Made by a program: the position numbers and the translations under genes. Below, one piece after another: positions 11,713 to 22,719 of a stretch of 64,000 nt of DNA. The notes beneath the pieces were generated by a model that saw only the letters and a program-made list of their open reading frames with translations, did no database searches and was not told the origin of the DNA. The stretch is from Melastoma dodecandrum (Eukaryota > Streptophyta > Magnoliopsida > Myrtales > Melastomataceae). The stretch covers positions 62,001-126,000 of the forward strand of contig JARUPY010000186.1 of assembly GCA_029817715.1 (NCBI GenBank), read 5' to 3'. Numbering within the stretch: the stretch's first letter is position 1; each line of letters opens with the position of its first letter.

Positions 11713-12909
11713 CCCAATTCCTTATCACCCCAAAGATCGAAACTTTAGGTATTTCCCACAATTGGGAAATTTTTACCCTAAGTAGCACGGAATTATCCGC
11801 CTTAATCGAAACCTTTTAAATCCTTAATCTTAAATTATGGGAGAGAAATTGAATTTGTCCGAAAACATCTGACCAATCAGAGATGAGAATACACGTCACT
11901 TTGACGAATGGAAGATGAGGATACAACTCACTCTGTCAAATAATTTTTAGATTCAATTGGGTACGATATATAATTATTGACTCAAATTTGAATCCACTTT
12001 TAACTTAATTTATTATATAATTTTATTATTAACTTTTATTTTTTTAATAATCTTAAATTTCTTATAGCGATAGTCAAACATACATTAACATAGTCTGATC
12101 GGTGTCCTATAATAACGAAGTTCAACCTTCCATTCATTCGTTTTATAATCCATGTTGCTCATAGTAACGGCTCTTAATAAAACATTATAAAACCTTCGTC
12201 AATTTTACGTATTTTTTGACAATATTAGTCATTATTATCCAACTTCAGCTTTTAATTTACTTAATTTATCTATCAAAATTTAAAATAAAAAAACACACAA
12301 GAGTTTTAATATTATCATCAAAATAATAAAAAAATGTAAATTTTTATTGAGAAAAATATAAGAGTATAAATTTATGCGAGAAAAAAATAAGTATTTGTGT
12401 TTATTTTTAAATTTGATATATCGTTAAAATTTAAAAATGAAAACATACGTTTGTCACAAAATAAAAATTGTACGAGTATTTGTATTTGTATTTGTATTTA
12501 TTTTTTCTCAAAATTAATTTAATCTTACACAAATTGAATAATCAAAAGGCATGCAGCTATTTATTATTACAACTATGAGAATTGGTAAATGTCACCAAAA
12601 CAAAACACTCAAATGTATGAGTAATTCGAAATTTCTAAATTGTAAAATTTACTAAAATAAATGTTAAACTCGAACTTTTTGTCAATATATAAAGTTTTTA
12701 CTTTGAATTAAATAAAACTTATCCTTCACTTTTTTTTGTTAGGATGCCCGATATTTGTTTATTTTTAAAATTTTTTAATGGGCTCTCAACTTAAACTTAG
12801 TAAGTAGTAATTTTTTTTATACGCTATATAATTAACATAATTATTTAAAATAATTTATTAAAATCATAATCATACAGTTTAATTTCCTCCTCCTAATTTT
12901 AGTGTCATC

Positions 12910-12990
12910 AATAACTCCATAAACTGAGTATCCAAACACATTATATAAACACGGTCGAGCATTTTTTATACGAACTCCATGTAAGAGGAA
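12910..12990 (+). repeat. Direct repeat, left copy (partner 13826-13918)
   Basis: About 80 bases including CAAACACATTATATAAACAC and ACGAACTCCATGTAAGAG recur about 915 bases downstream in the same orientation. Each copy contains a TATATAAA motif. The pair could be ends of a degraded transposable element, but no terminal TG/CA, primer site or coding remnant was found between them. Confidence 0.6.
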
Positions 12991-13825
12991 GTTAGTCGCA
13001 ACGACGGGTCACACAATCGAGATCGGGTTCGGGCTTGGGCTCCAATTAATCCAGATACTCGCCCTAGCCTATGATATGTTAAAAGATTATATAACTTGTA
13101 ATCTCATAATCAAAGACATTGTTGGCAATTGGTTAACTAACTAAACTAAAAAGAGGAATTTGGTATGAACCAAGTTCAGGTAAATGGGCCGAAGAGAGGC
13201 CAGGCCCATCAAACATTTATGCCATGTTTGGATACGAGGAAGTAAGCTAAAGCATAAATTTTAATTTATGCCATGTTTCGGAATTTGTTAAATCCTTACC
13301 TTCAAAGTCTCATTTCATTTTGTTCCCTAAAAAGTATATTTTCTTTCACTTAAAACAAAGAACAAAATATACATTACGACCTAACTTTTAGCATTTTGTT
13401 TTGTCATTAACTTAATTTGTTATATAATTTCGTCATAAAATTTTATTACTATTTTAATTTGGCCAATTTTAAATTTTTTCTAGTGAAAATTAAATAAAAC
13501 CTTAACATAATACGATCGATATTTCATTCACCCGTCATATAATATAATTTTAAATATTTTTTAATGCTATCAATAACTAATGTTTTACGTTCGATTCACT
13601 TTGATGATATATCAAAATATCGATTTTTAAATTCAGAATCGAAATTATAAAATATATATTTTTAAAATTTTTAAAATTCGGTATTTCCATAGTTCGGTAT
13701 TAAATGCTCACGATAATTGTCTTACAAAATCTTAACATTTGGCCGCTTTTTTTGGCTTCTATGGGATTAAAATATTTTTATAATAATCCGTACTTCCTTT
13801 TAGGGTTTAGAGTCTTATTAGGAAT

Positions 13826-13918
13826 AGAATAACTAAGAGATAAACTAAGTATTCAAACACATTATATAAACACGGTCGAGCATATTTTGTACGAACTCCA
13901 TGTAAGAGAAAGTAGTCG
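13826..13918 (+). repeat. Direct repeat, right copy (partner 12910-12990)
   Basis: Right copy of the repeat described at 12910, ending at GTAGTCGCAT. It runs straight into the SINE-like sequence at 13925. Confidence 0.6.
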
Positions 13919-13924
13919 CATATC

Positions 13925-14041
13925 CGTACGCAGCCACCCCTGTTGGAAGGCTCACCCACCATTGTCAGGTGTCTTACCCGGGTCGAGTCCGAATTAGTCG
14001 GAGCGAAACTCCGAAAATCGGGCGGGCAACAAAAAAAAATG
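13925..14041 (+). mobile_element. SINE-like element with A tail
   Basis: The segment holds a Pol III B-box-like GGGTCGAGTCC, then AATTAGTCGGAGCGAAACTC and ends in a run of nine A. A related sequence with the same order (CTTACTCGGATC, AAATTAGTCGAGACGAAACTC, A-rich end) is found at about 60030-60135. Two copies sharing a 3' end with a poly-A tail suggest a short retroposon. The A box is not clear. Confidence 0.4.
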
Positions 14042-14689
14042 ATTAAAAGTAACGAAAAACTTGATTTTAAATCATCAAATCAGATTTAAAAAAGATTTGC
14101 TACTTAAAAATATAAATTAAAATAATAAATTACAAAAGATGATATAAACTTATTAAAATGAATATGAAGAAGAATTATGATAACCTGATTGTTTTAGTTT
14201 CAAGTTAGTTAATTTATTCATTAAAACCCTCCTTAAAAAAGTCACTTACTGCCTATACCCATCCCGATCATTTTGAGGCTACTTTGTGATCACCTTCTTA
14301 TTATTTCAAACTTTGCTATATCGAACCTGTCAGATCACCGGGGTTAAAACTTTCTGCCGTAAGCAAAACATGATTTTGTGAACTGACGAAATTTGCTCCA
14401 TCTTCAACCACGACGTGTAGTACACTCGTTAAGGACTCCGGGGTTAGGTCCCCCAGGAAGCCCTTTAGTTTCGGTGCCCGGGGCTTCTTGGGTGTGCGCT
14501 GGAAACGACCGGTTCAGCTGGAGAAGTTGAGACTTTAGGGTCTCGAGTCGAGTTAGTTTTCCCGACCGAGTTTGAATTTTTATGATATGGGTGCTTTTCG
14601 GAACGGTGAGGTTTCTTCGAGCACTAATCCAGCAAGCAACTGATTGGCATTAAGTAAATGTAACTTACATCACTGCGATCCACTAATCC

Positions 14690-16816
14690 AGCAAGACCCG
14701 CTTGGGACAACAAGATGGAGGGTAAACAAAAGGGTTCTCTCTGTTGTGGAATATGCACATGTTAGCAGGACAGTGTTAGTAAAGGGGGGAGGATGGCTGC
14801 ATATACACGCAACATTACCTTTGGACATTTCTGCTAAGATGCCATATGTACGCCTTAAATTTGTCTGGTCATGAGAAGGAGAAATTTAGTGCTGCATCAT
14901 GGCTCGCTGTCTGATCAATTCTCTTGTAATACTTTTATTACATGCTAAGATGTCTTCTTTTTTTGCTTGATCCTTGTAAGAAGAATGCGAAAGATTCCCC
15001 TTTCATGCTTTGCAGGTTCCCGTTGCAGTCAGGCCAGAAACGGAGGATGAATTATTGATTAAAAAGTGGAAGTGGAAAGTGAAATCTGTTCAAAAGGAGA
15101 ACATGGAGCGACATTCTCTGTGGTGTGATATTGAACTCAAGCTTGCAGTAAGACATGCAGTTTTCACCCAATCTATGATACTGCGCACGTCGTGTGCCTC
15201 TCGATTGACTCTGTGCATTCTCCTTAAGACCTCTAAAGCAGTTCTTGGTCCTGCGTTGCAGGTTGCGAGAAAGATGAAAGATGAAGAAGGCTTCTATTAT
15301 CCACATAACCTTGATTTCAGAAGGCGTGCCTATCCAATGCATTCTTATTTAATCCGTCTTGGTTCAGATCTGTGCCATGGCATTTTGGAGATTGCGCTGA
15401 GGGTCGTCCTCTTGGAAAGTCAGGCATACGCTGGCTAAAGATTCATTGCAGGCGGTGTGGAGAAGTTGTCTTGAGAAGATCGAGTAGCATTTACTGAAAG
15501 CCACTGGGATGATATACTTGACTCAGCGGACCGCCCTCTGGAAGGGAAACGATGGTGGTTGAATGCTGAAGATCCATTCCAGTGCTTGGCAGTTTGCATC
15601 AATCTCACAGAAGCTTTGAGAGGCCCATCATCACCTGAAACATTTTTGTCAAGTATCCCTGTGCACCAGGTATTACTTTTTACAATTTTATTCTTTCGTA
15701 TTACTTGGGAGAGAAACTGTGCAATGCTCCAGTAGATGTCTTTCCAACCATTCTGGCATTTGGGTCTTCTGTATTCAGGCTGCATTATCAAAATTCTTGT
15801 TGGAAAAACAAACTCTAGTGCAGCCATTGAAATGACCAGTAGAATGTACGGTTTTTTAGATATTTCTCCAGCAGTATTTTCCCAATGCGTGAACCCCTGT
15901 CATATTTGTCACATACACCAGGGAACCTTACCATGGAGGCATGCTCTTGTTTTAGTTAGATATGTTATTTGGTAAAATAAATTAGTCCCTGCCCTTTGTT
16001 TGGAAATGTTATTAGATTTTCTTTGATTTTGCCACGGCTATCTTGGCTTCATGTAGCCAATGCCTCGAGTTTTTGCTAGACTTGCTCATTTTTGACAGCT
16101 TATGGCACTTTGTTGATTTGATGGCTTGCTATGATTGTCATGATTCCTTGAACTATAGGAGGTGCAAAGGCACGAAGAGCTCTCTGCCTAGGTGGTTCAG
16201 GGGAGGGTATGTGCATACTTATGTTGTCGTGTCCTTGTAGATCCTTTTCAATAGATCTGGCATTCATGATCAACAGGTCACTACATGAACAACCTTACAT
16301 TTGCTAGAAAGCTTGCTCGGTAAATTTTATTATCATTATATTTTTTATTTTTTCATTGTGAAGCCGGAAAAAACACATCGTGCTGAGTTACTCGTAGTGG
16401 GAACATTTAATACTTTAAACGTTGCCAAGATTGTGCCTGTTCTATTGTCTTTGTATTCTGGGGATACAGTCCTCAAAGAATTCATACTTTTGTTATCTTT
16501 CAGAGTCCTTGATATGATGCAGCGAGATGCACAAAAAGATCCCGAGGTGTTTCCTTGTGCACTTCATGCAAGAGCATTACTTAGTCAGGTTGTCTGCACT
16601 TTCTCATGGTTCATTAGAACCAGACATCTTGAATTGTTACAATTCATGGCTGATTTATGCCAGGTCGATAGGAAACTAGTAAAGCAGACAGTCATGACAT
16701 CTGTGTATGGTGTCAGTTATATTGGTGCCCGGCATCAGATCAAATGGAGATTGAAAGAACGTGGAGCTATATTGGATGACAGTGAAACTTTCGGCGCTTC
16801 ATGTTATGCTGCAAAG
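14690..16816 (+). pseudogene. Phage-type organellar RNA polymerase (RPOT) fragment, broken
   Basis: Scattered exon pieces match the T7-like RNA polymerases of plant mitochondria and plastids. They are 14695-14752 (RWRVNKRVLSVVE), 15016-15148 ([22 protein letters not shown]), 15262 to about 15440 ([13 protein letters not shown]), about 15480-15669 ([20 protein letters not shown]), 16504-16589 ([20 protein letters not shown]) and 16663-16816 ([14 protein letters not shown]). The exon expected to encode the DGSCNGLQHYA catalytic block is missing between 15670 and 16500. The third piece is frame-shifted after HGILE and lacks several codons. The N-terminal and C-terminal thirds are absent. It cannot encode a working polymerase. 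The last intron runs only 46 bases before an unrelated ALS3 exon begins. Confidence 0.85.
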
Positions 16817-16862
16817 GTTTGTTTTTAGTAGATATTGTGAGGATTCGGGGTAATGGTTTCAG

Positions 16863-17557
16863 GTATGCGTAGTGGGTCATACGGCAGGTCAGCGAGCAAA
16901 GCACGTGCCTCAGGGGAAGTACATAGCAGGAATTTCTATTCTGGCAGGGACTTCAGTCACGATGTCGCTGCTTCTGCTGCTCAATGTCTTTCCCTTCCCT
17001 CCCCGCTTTGTGATTCCAGTCTCTGGCATGATGGTCGGGAATGCGATGACTTCTACTGTTGTCACCATGAAAAGGCTCCGCGACGATGTCAAGATGCAGA
17101 AGGATCAGGTCAGCCATTGGCTGTGGCCATAAATATGAGAGGGGCTAAGAAGGCTAACTGTTATTTCATCATCTTAATATTAAGAATTCGCCTATTTTCT
17201 GCAACGCTCAGGGAGGTGTTTTGCGTAAATCTTTCATTACAGGTAGAGACAGCATTGGCTCTGGGAGCAAACCCCAAGCAAGCGACGATCTCGCAGGTGA
17301 AGAGAGCATTGGTCATCGGACTAACTCTGGTGCTTGACAGGACAAAGACCGCCGGGCTCATCTCACTCCCCGGTGCAATGACTGGCATGATTATGGGAGT
17401 GGCTTCCCCAATGGAAGCCATTCAGCTCCAGATCGTGGTTTTGAACATGATGATTGTAGCATCCACGGCCAGCTGCATGATGTCCACATTCCTATGTTGG
17501 CCAAACTTCTTCACTTATTCCTATCAGCTAGAAACCAAGGTCTTTGATGCAGAGTGA
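16863..17557 (+). pseudogene. ALS3/UPF0014 membrane transporter subunit, 3' fragment
   Basis: Two exons, 16863-17108 and 17243-17557, are open and joined by a GT/AG intron. They encode the C-terminal two thirds of an ALUMINUM SENSITIVE 3 (STAR2, FetB-like) membrane protein: GHTAGQRAKHVPQGKY, MVGNAMTSTVVTMKRLRDD, ETALALGA and SLPGAMTGMIMG are family signatures. The family partners with a nucleotide-binding half (STAR1) in aluminium tolerance. No N-terminal exon is present upstream; an RPOT fragment is there instead. The frame is open to the TGA at 17555-17557. Without its start and first membrane helices it is called a gene fragment, though it could be transcribed as part of the chimera. Confidence 0.82.
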
Positions 17558-17564
17558 GATCACT

Positions 17565-17890
17565 GCCATCTCGCCTGTGATAAGTTTTGTGAGCATTCCC
17601 TAATAGGCCTATAATGTTATGTGCATTGTAAGGGTACGTTCTGTCAGGTGAACCGTGAGCACTGCTAAGCTGCATGCTGCATCGAGTGTAAGAATCAGTG
17701 GCCATTCCTACTTTGGGCGAAGGTTCACTCGAGTCTCGTCTCCCGGTATGTACTCAAATACCGACCAGCAAAAACATGTAGATGGGATTCACGTTGATTC
17801 TACTTCACGATGATATATAAACTTAACGTTATCTTGTACGTTGTCTTGTGTATTTAAGATGCAGTGAAGCCTGTGGAGTGTAAGAAGCTG
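17565..17890 (+). pseudogene. Cysteine-rich secreted peptide gene, decayed copy A
   Basis: The segment parallels the cysteine-rich unit at 22212-22481: CDKFCEHS, then CYVHCKGTFCQVNREHC and AACCIECKN. Stop codons (TAATAG region near 17602, TAA near 17667) break it. After a putative intron starting near the GGTATGTACTC at 17743, a second exon beginning near 17865 reads KPVECKKLW, as in the copy at 22.2 kb. No signal peptide part is present; it starts directly after the ALS3 stop. Confidence 0.6.
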
Positions 17891-17929
17891 TGGACCGTCC
17901 TAATGAAATAATTCCGATGTACTTTGATA

Positions 17930-18015
17930 AAGTCTGTCAATAATACATCCTTAACAATTTAGTGAAATAACCATGGCCGAAACGCTCCCGAGCATCGTTA
18001 CATCTAATCATTTGA
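17930..18015 (+). repeat. Local repeat, copy 1
   Basis: GATAAAGTC...AATTTAGTGAAATAACCATGGCCGAAACGC and CATCGTTACATCTAATCATTTG recur at 18465 and, in part, at 21238. It follows copy A of the cysteine-rich gene, so it may mark the 3' flank of that duplicated unit. Confidence 0.75.
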
Positions 18016-18464
18016 ATTCAATCAGACGTCATAAGAAAATAATAAGGAAAGAAAAAATCGGGTGATGGCTTTCTGGTCGTCAGAGAGTTTTTCTTTTTCT
18101 AAAATTCTCTGGTGAGATTTCTTTTCAGTTTTTGGGAGAGAAAACCAGGAAAGGTAAATCCCTACAAGGGAAACAATTTTGATTTGATTTTGCTTTCGAA
18201 AGTTTTCTTCTTCGATCCAAGAGGCTAGCACCTACCGGATTGTCGAGTGTTCGTGATTGCGTGCGCGTGGATATCTCTGAAGGAGTCACACGTGGGGCTC
18301 TCGATTGTTTGCGATTACACTTTGTTTATTCGGAAATTATAAGGTACGAATTCCGGATAAGGTTATGTTGCTATTTATCTAAATTTTATAAGTACCACGA
18401 GATTCTGTTATTTTGGGCATAAAAGTTAAAATTATTTATTTCCGTTGCGCCCTAAAACTTAAGT

Positions 18465-18700
18465 TCTTGATAAAGTCCGTCATCCTTGATAATTTAGTGA
18501 AATAACCATGGCCGAAATGCTCCCGAGCATCGTTACATCTAATCATTTGAACATGCTTGCATTCGCGGCTTCGCGGATACCATATGTTTAATTTATCACT
18601 AGTATTAATTAAGATATTACTTAATTTATTAAAATATGTTTGATAAAAAATATTTTCCAAATATATAAATATTTAGAATTTAATTTATGAAAGATGACCA
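18465..18700 (+). repeat. Local repeat, copy 2
   Basis: Same sequence as 17930-18015, with extended homology to 21238-21480 through GAACATGCTTGCATTCGCG and the AT-rich tail ending TTTATGAA. The 450 bases between copies 1 and 2 hold no gene. Confidence 0.75.
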
Positions 18701-19730
18701 AGAGTGGCGAAAAGCGTTGATTGATTTTCATAAAGACCCGAGTTGTAACATTATTTGTCATTTCTTCTCGGACTCAACATCGAGTGTATAGGCACCATGG
18801 GTACCTCCGGATTCATCATTGAAGGATATCAACTATCTAACATTATTGTAATCATCAATAAATTAGTAATAAATAAATATTGAGAATTTATTTAATGGAT
18901 TTAAAAACAAAAAAAAGTCAACCAATGTAAAATTTCGCCGCATTTTATAGACGTCGACGCTGCTCTAAAAGCTCGAATAGTTAAGCGAAGACATGTCATA
19001 CGATATATTTCAATTTGAACACAAAATTCATCCAAACAAAAGAACACAAATAATACAAAATTAGAACATATTTTGTTTGGTTCTAATTTTTTTTAAGGAT
19101 GTTAAAAACAAAAGACTTCAAATTGTTGGGCATGTTTGGAATACGGTTGTAGAGTTCACCGGTTAAGGATGAGGTGGGCGGAACGCGGGTAGTGAAAGCA
19201 ATGTGAGTGCAAAGGCGCAAGTACTGGTTCATATGAAATTTGGGGACGGAGTCAAGGGAGTTAGTTGGCAAGGCTCTTAAGGGCATGACAATTTGATCAC
19301 GTTATCTGAAGCAGGTTACTCGTTTCAGGTGGAGCGTTGGCTACCAACGCGGTTACACGGGCTGGGTGTACGGGTTTGAGGGTGTCAAGAAGGTACAGCC
19401 AATAAGGTAGTTCAACGATGAAGCTCGCATTGACGGTGACATCACTTGTGAGGTGGAACAAATCAAAGTTTCAAGTGGAGAAGTTTGGCAACAGTCGATA
19501 GGTGGGACTTCTCGGGGTACCAAAAAGGTACTGAGTGCGAAGTGCAAGAGAGAGCTGGAGCCATAGCGCATAATGATTGCTCGAGAGCGCAAGTGCTGTG
19601 ATCGTGTGGAATATAAAGCGTTTATCACATGTGGTGACAACACGCTTTAGAAGACGCGACGGAAGAAAGGGAAGGCTTTCGATGCCCGGGAGAACTAGGA
19701 AGGAGATCTCAAAGGGCTCAAGGTGGAGAT

Positions 19731-20243
19731 TGTTAGGAATGTGATCCGAATTTGAAATATTGGAGAATCTGGTAGGTAATACATCTCATAAAACTTTGTG
19801 TGATATTATGGGATATCCGAAAGATATTGTCCTAGATTCTATTGTCTATTATAAATTAACGGATTGTTCGGAGCTTCGTATAGGACAGTCGGATGGGTGA
19901 TATCTACGGGTTTGTGCGATGTTGACTCTATAATTATGGTAAGGGATGGGACAGGTTGTCGCGCACTAGGGTTTCTAGTGAGTTGTGATACTGAGAACGG
20001 GTGATATACGGTGAGCGATGAGAATGTTCGAAGAGTCGGGTAAAGGGTTCTCTACTGGGACTCGGGATAAAACTTTCTCAGGGCTTTTAATCGTGTAACT
20101 CGTTGGTTATGGTGGAATCTCAAGGAGGACCTCCCCGTAAACGTAGGCCGGTTTTAGCCGAACAACGTGAATCTGTGCGTATGACATCGTCTCCCATCAT
20201 CCTTTCCGCATTTCCTCATTAGCCCGGTGGTTCCACCCCAACA
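19731..20243 (+). repeat. LTR of the non-autonomous element (513 bp)
   Basis: It begins TGTTAGG, ends CAACA, and is followed by the tRNA-iMet primer site. It is internal to the 19080-21237 complex, flanked on both sides by element sequence. Confidence 0.7.
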
Positions 20244-21158
20244 ATTGGTATCAGAACAAGGTCGTTAAGATCACGGATTTCCTCGACGGATGTTCAAAGG
20301 GAGTGAGCCTTGATAAGGTGAAAGATAACGATGCAGTGGGTAAGATATCGACGGAAATGCAGATTGGTAAAATAAGAATGCTTGGAAGAATCACGGATAC
20401 AGAGAGATAAGCATGGACTCATGGACTTCGAGCCAAGAAAGGACGTCGATAAGAGTTAGTGGACCAGGTTTGACATAAATACTTGCAGGATCGACGGACG
20501 CGTTGTGAGTAAGAGGGAACGATTCTTTAGTTCCAGGCGGAGAAGTTTGAGGATTGATATTCTTGCATTGAGGTGGAGTTTTACCGGTTAATGATTAATG
20601 TATGAAGCGCGGATAGTGAAAGCACTGTGGGTGCTAGGGCACTAGTGTGGGTTCATGGGGAATTTGGGATCGTAGCTACGGTAGTTGACAATGCTCTTAA
20701 GGGCATGAGAATTTGATCAGGTTATCTGAAGTGGGTTACTAGTTTCAGGTGGAGCGTTAGCTACCAGCAGGGGGTACACGGGCTGTGTGTATGGGCTTTA
20801 GTGTGTCGAGAAGGTACAGCAGAATAGGTAGTTCGACGGTGATGCTTGCATTGACGGTGAAGTCAATAGTGAGGTGCAACGTGTTAAAGTTCCAGGTGGA
20901 GAGGTATGGGAACGGTCGATAGGTGGGACTTCTCGGGATACCAAAAAGGTATTGAGTGCGGAGCGCAAGAGAGAACTGGAGTCATAGTGCATAGTGGTTG
21001 TTCGGAAGCGCAAGTGCTGCGATCGCGTGGAATGTAGAGCGATTGTCACATGTGATGACGACATGCTCAGGAAGACGCGACGGATGAAAGGGGAGCCTTT
21101 CGGAGCCTAAGAGATCTAGGAAGGAGATCAACAAGATTTTAGGGATTTCGGTGGAGAT

Positions 21159-21237
21159 TGTTAGTAATGTGATCCAAAGTTGAAATCTTGGAGGATCTGG
21201 TAGGTAATATCACATACAATTTTTTGTGATATTATGG
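21159..21237 (+). repeat. Truncated second LTR
   Basis: It matches the first 80 bases of the LTR at 19731 and stops abruptly at GATATTATGG, where the local repeat (ccgcaacgctctcgag) begins. Confidence 0.7.
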
Positions 21238-21480
21238 CCGCAACGCTCTCGAGAATCGATACATCTAATCACTTGAACATGCTTCTATTCGCGTCTTCGT
21301 GTATACCAAATGTTTAATTTTTCGCTAATGTAAGTTAAAATATTATTTAATTTATTAGCACTATTTATTAACATATGTTTGATGGAAATTATCTTCCAAA
21401 TGTTATTAGAATCTCATAAATAAGGTAAAAATATAAAAATTTTTGGAAGTTGATTTATGAATGAGGAGTGAAGAAAAACG
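21238..21480 (+). repeat. Local repeat, copy 3
   Basis: Homologous to 18500-18700. It forms the junction with the truncated LTR, so the retroelement complex sits between two copies of this sequence. Confidence 0.65.
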
Positions 21481-21744
21481 TTGATATCCGAATAAGATAT
21501 TGAAATATTAATTTAATGAAAAGTTACTTCCGATTTCTTTCCTTGAAAAATATTAAAAATATGTCACGTGGTATTTGTGGAAGGTTAGGTAGGATTCTTT
21601 CTTCACAAAGACTAATTAATTTCTTTAAAACAATTTCTTTTTAACATTTGGAGGGACGCGTGCTTTTTTGTACATAAAACGAGGTTGTACTCGATCATTA
21701 TACAGAAGTAACAAAATAATACGATCGCGATCGATCCTTTCCCG

Positions 21745-22207
21745 TGGACATGGCTTTGAGAAATCTGGACAGACCGCTTCCGTGATCGTAGTTATTTCGA
21801 TCCTGGCAACGACGCTCTGTCGGGTGCGGTGGACATGACCTTTTGCTATGATGGATGTGAGAAATTTTGTGAGCATTCCCGTTCACCCCCACAGTGTATC
21901 GAGGGTTGTTAGCAAACGTTCTGTCAGGAGGACCGGCAGCACTGCGTACGAATTTATGACCGTATCGCACGATGTGCTTAGAGAAATGCGGGAAGCAGTT
22001 CTGTAATGGCATTCCTCGTACCGATGAAGGTTCGCTCGAGTCTGGTCTCCCCGGTACGTATTCAATACCCTACTCGCAAGAGCATTTAGATTGGGTTCGC
22101 ATCGATTCAGGTTCATGACGATGTCTAACTTTCTTGTTATTTTTCACGTTATCTTGTGTATTGCAAATGCAGCGAAGCCAGAGAAATGTAAGAAGCTGTG
22201 GGCATAA
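21745..22207 (+). pseudogene. Cysteine-rich secreted peptide gene, decayed copy B (left arm)
   Basis: The signal-peptide part (TASVIVVISILATTLC) is out of frame with the start codon by one base. The mature part reads CYDGCEKFCEHS, then stops (TAG near 21908, TAG near 21979). A second exon near 22172-22207 reads KPEKCKKLW after an intron. It is clearly dead. Confidence 0.65.
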
Positions 22208-22211
22208 TGAA

Positions 22212-22575
22212 CTACAGCTTGTAGGGTATTGAATATGTACCGGGGAGACCAGACTCGACCAAACCTTCGTCACGAGGAAGCCCATTACAGAACTGCTTCC
22301 TGCATTTCTCTAAGCATCTTGTGCGATATGGGCATAAATTCTCACATTGTATGCAGCATGCGGCTATGCAGTGCCGACGGTCCACCTGACAGAACGTTGC
22401 CTTACAATGCTCGTTACAATATAGGTGTATTGCGGAATGCTCACTCTTCTGACATCCATTATGGCAGAAGGTCATGTCCATGCATCCATAAAGAGCGTCG
22501 TTGCATGGATCGAAATAACTACGATCACGGAAGCGGTCGGTCCAGATTTCTCGAAAGCCATGTCCACGGGAAAGG
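22212..22575 (-). pseudogene. Cysteine-rich secreted peptide gene, copy C (right arm), frame-shifted
   Basis: The minus strand from 22481 down is open for 89 codons, and the cysteine spacing is C-x3-C-x11-C-x3-C-x4-C (CHNGCQKSE to CKATFC), then more cysteines ending CLEKCRKQFCNGLP. A signal-peptide-like segment starting MAFEKSG at about 22562 (TASVIVVISIHATTLF) precedes it but is shifted by one base, and that frame ends in TGA. So the secretion signal and the mature domain are not joined. The spacing equals that of the intact gene at 60392. The best-preserved of the three local copies, but probably not functional. Confidence 0.6.
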
Positions 22576-22719
22576 ATGGATCACGATCGTATTATTTTGT
22601 AACTTCAGTATAGTGATCGAGTACAACCTCGTTTTATATACAAAAGAGCAGGCGTCCCTCAAAATGTTAAAAAGAAATTGTTTTAAAGAAATTAATATTT
22701 CAATATCTGTCGACACCCC

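Larger units (their letters stand above)
11713..14689. other. AT-rich intergenic region, no gene
   Basis: Very AT-rich from 11900 to 14250 with no coding frame above background. It holds a direct repeat pair and a SINE-like tail, listed separately. The 14440-14600 stretch is GC-richer and not recognised. Confidence 0.6.
19080..21237 (+). mobile_element. Rearranged non-autonomous LTR retroelement
   Basis: Order seen: internal 3' part (19080-19730), complete LTR (19731-20243, TGTTAGGAATG to CCCCAACA), internal region (20244-21158), truncated second LTR (21159-21237, TGTTAGTAATG). TTGGTATCAGAAC directly after the first LTR (20246) is a primer-binding site complementary to initiator tRNA-Met. 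A purine-rich AAGGTGGAGAT precedes each LTR start. The internal 3' part occurs twice as a direct repeat (19080-19730 and about 20520-21158; for example CGATAGGTGGGACTTCTCGG in both). No gag or pol coding is recognisable, so it is a non-autonomous family. The repeated internal-LTR-internal-LTR order suggests unequal recombination between LTRs. Confidence 0.7.
21497..22706. repeat. Large inverted repeat, arms about 500 bp, 145-bp spacer
   Basis: The left arm runs about 21497-22073 and the right arm about 22219-22706; each is the reverse complement of the other with scattered mismatches. Matching landmarks are GATATTGAAATATTAATT at the outer ends, AACGAGGTTG, GCTTCCGTGATCGTAGTTAT and CTGGTCTCCCCGGTAC at the inner ends. 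The left arm has about 100 extra bases after the outer landmark. The arms are two copies of the cysteine-rich peptide gene placed head to head. Confidence 0.85.
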
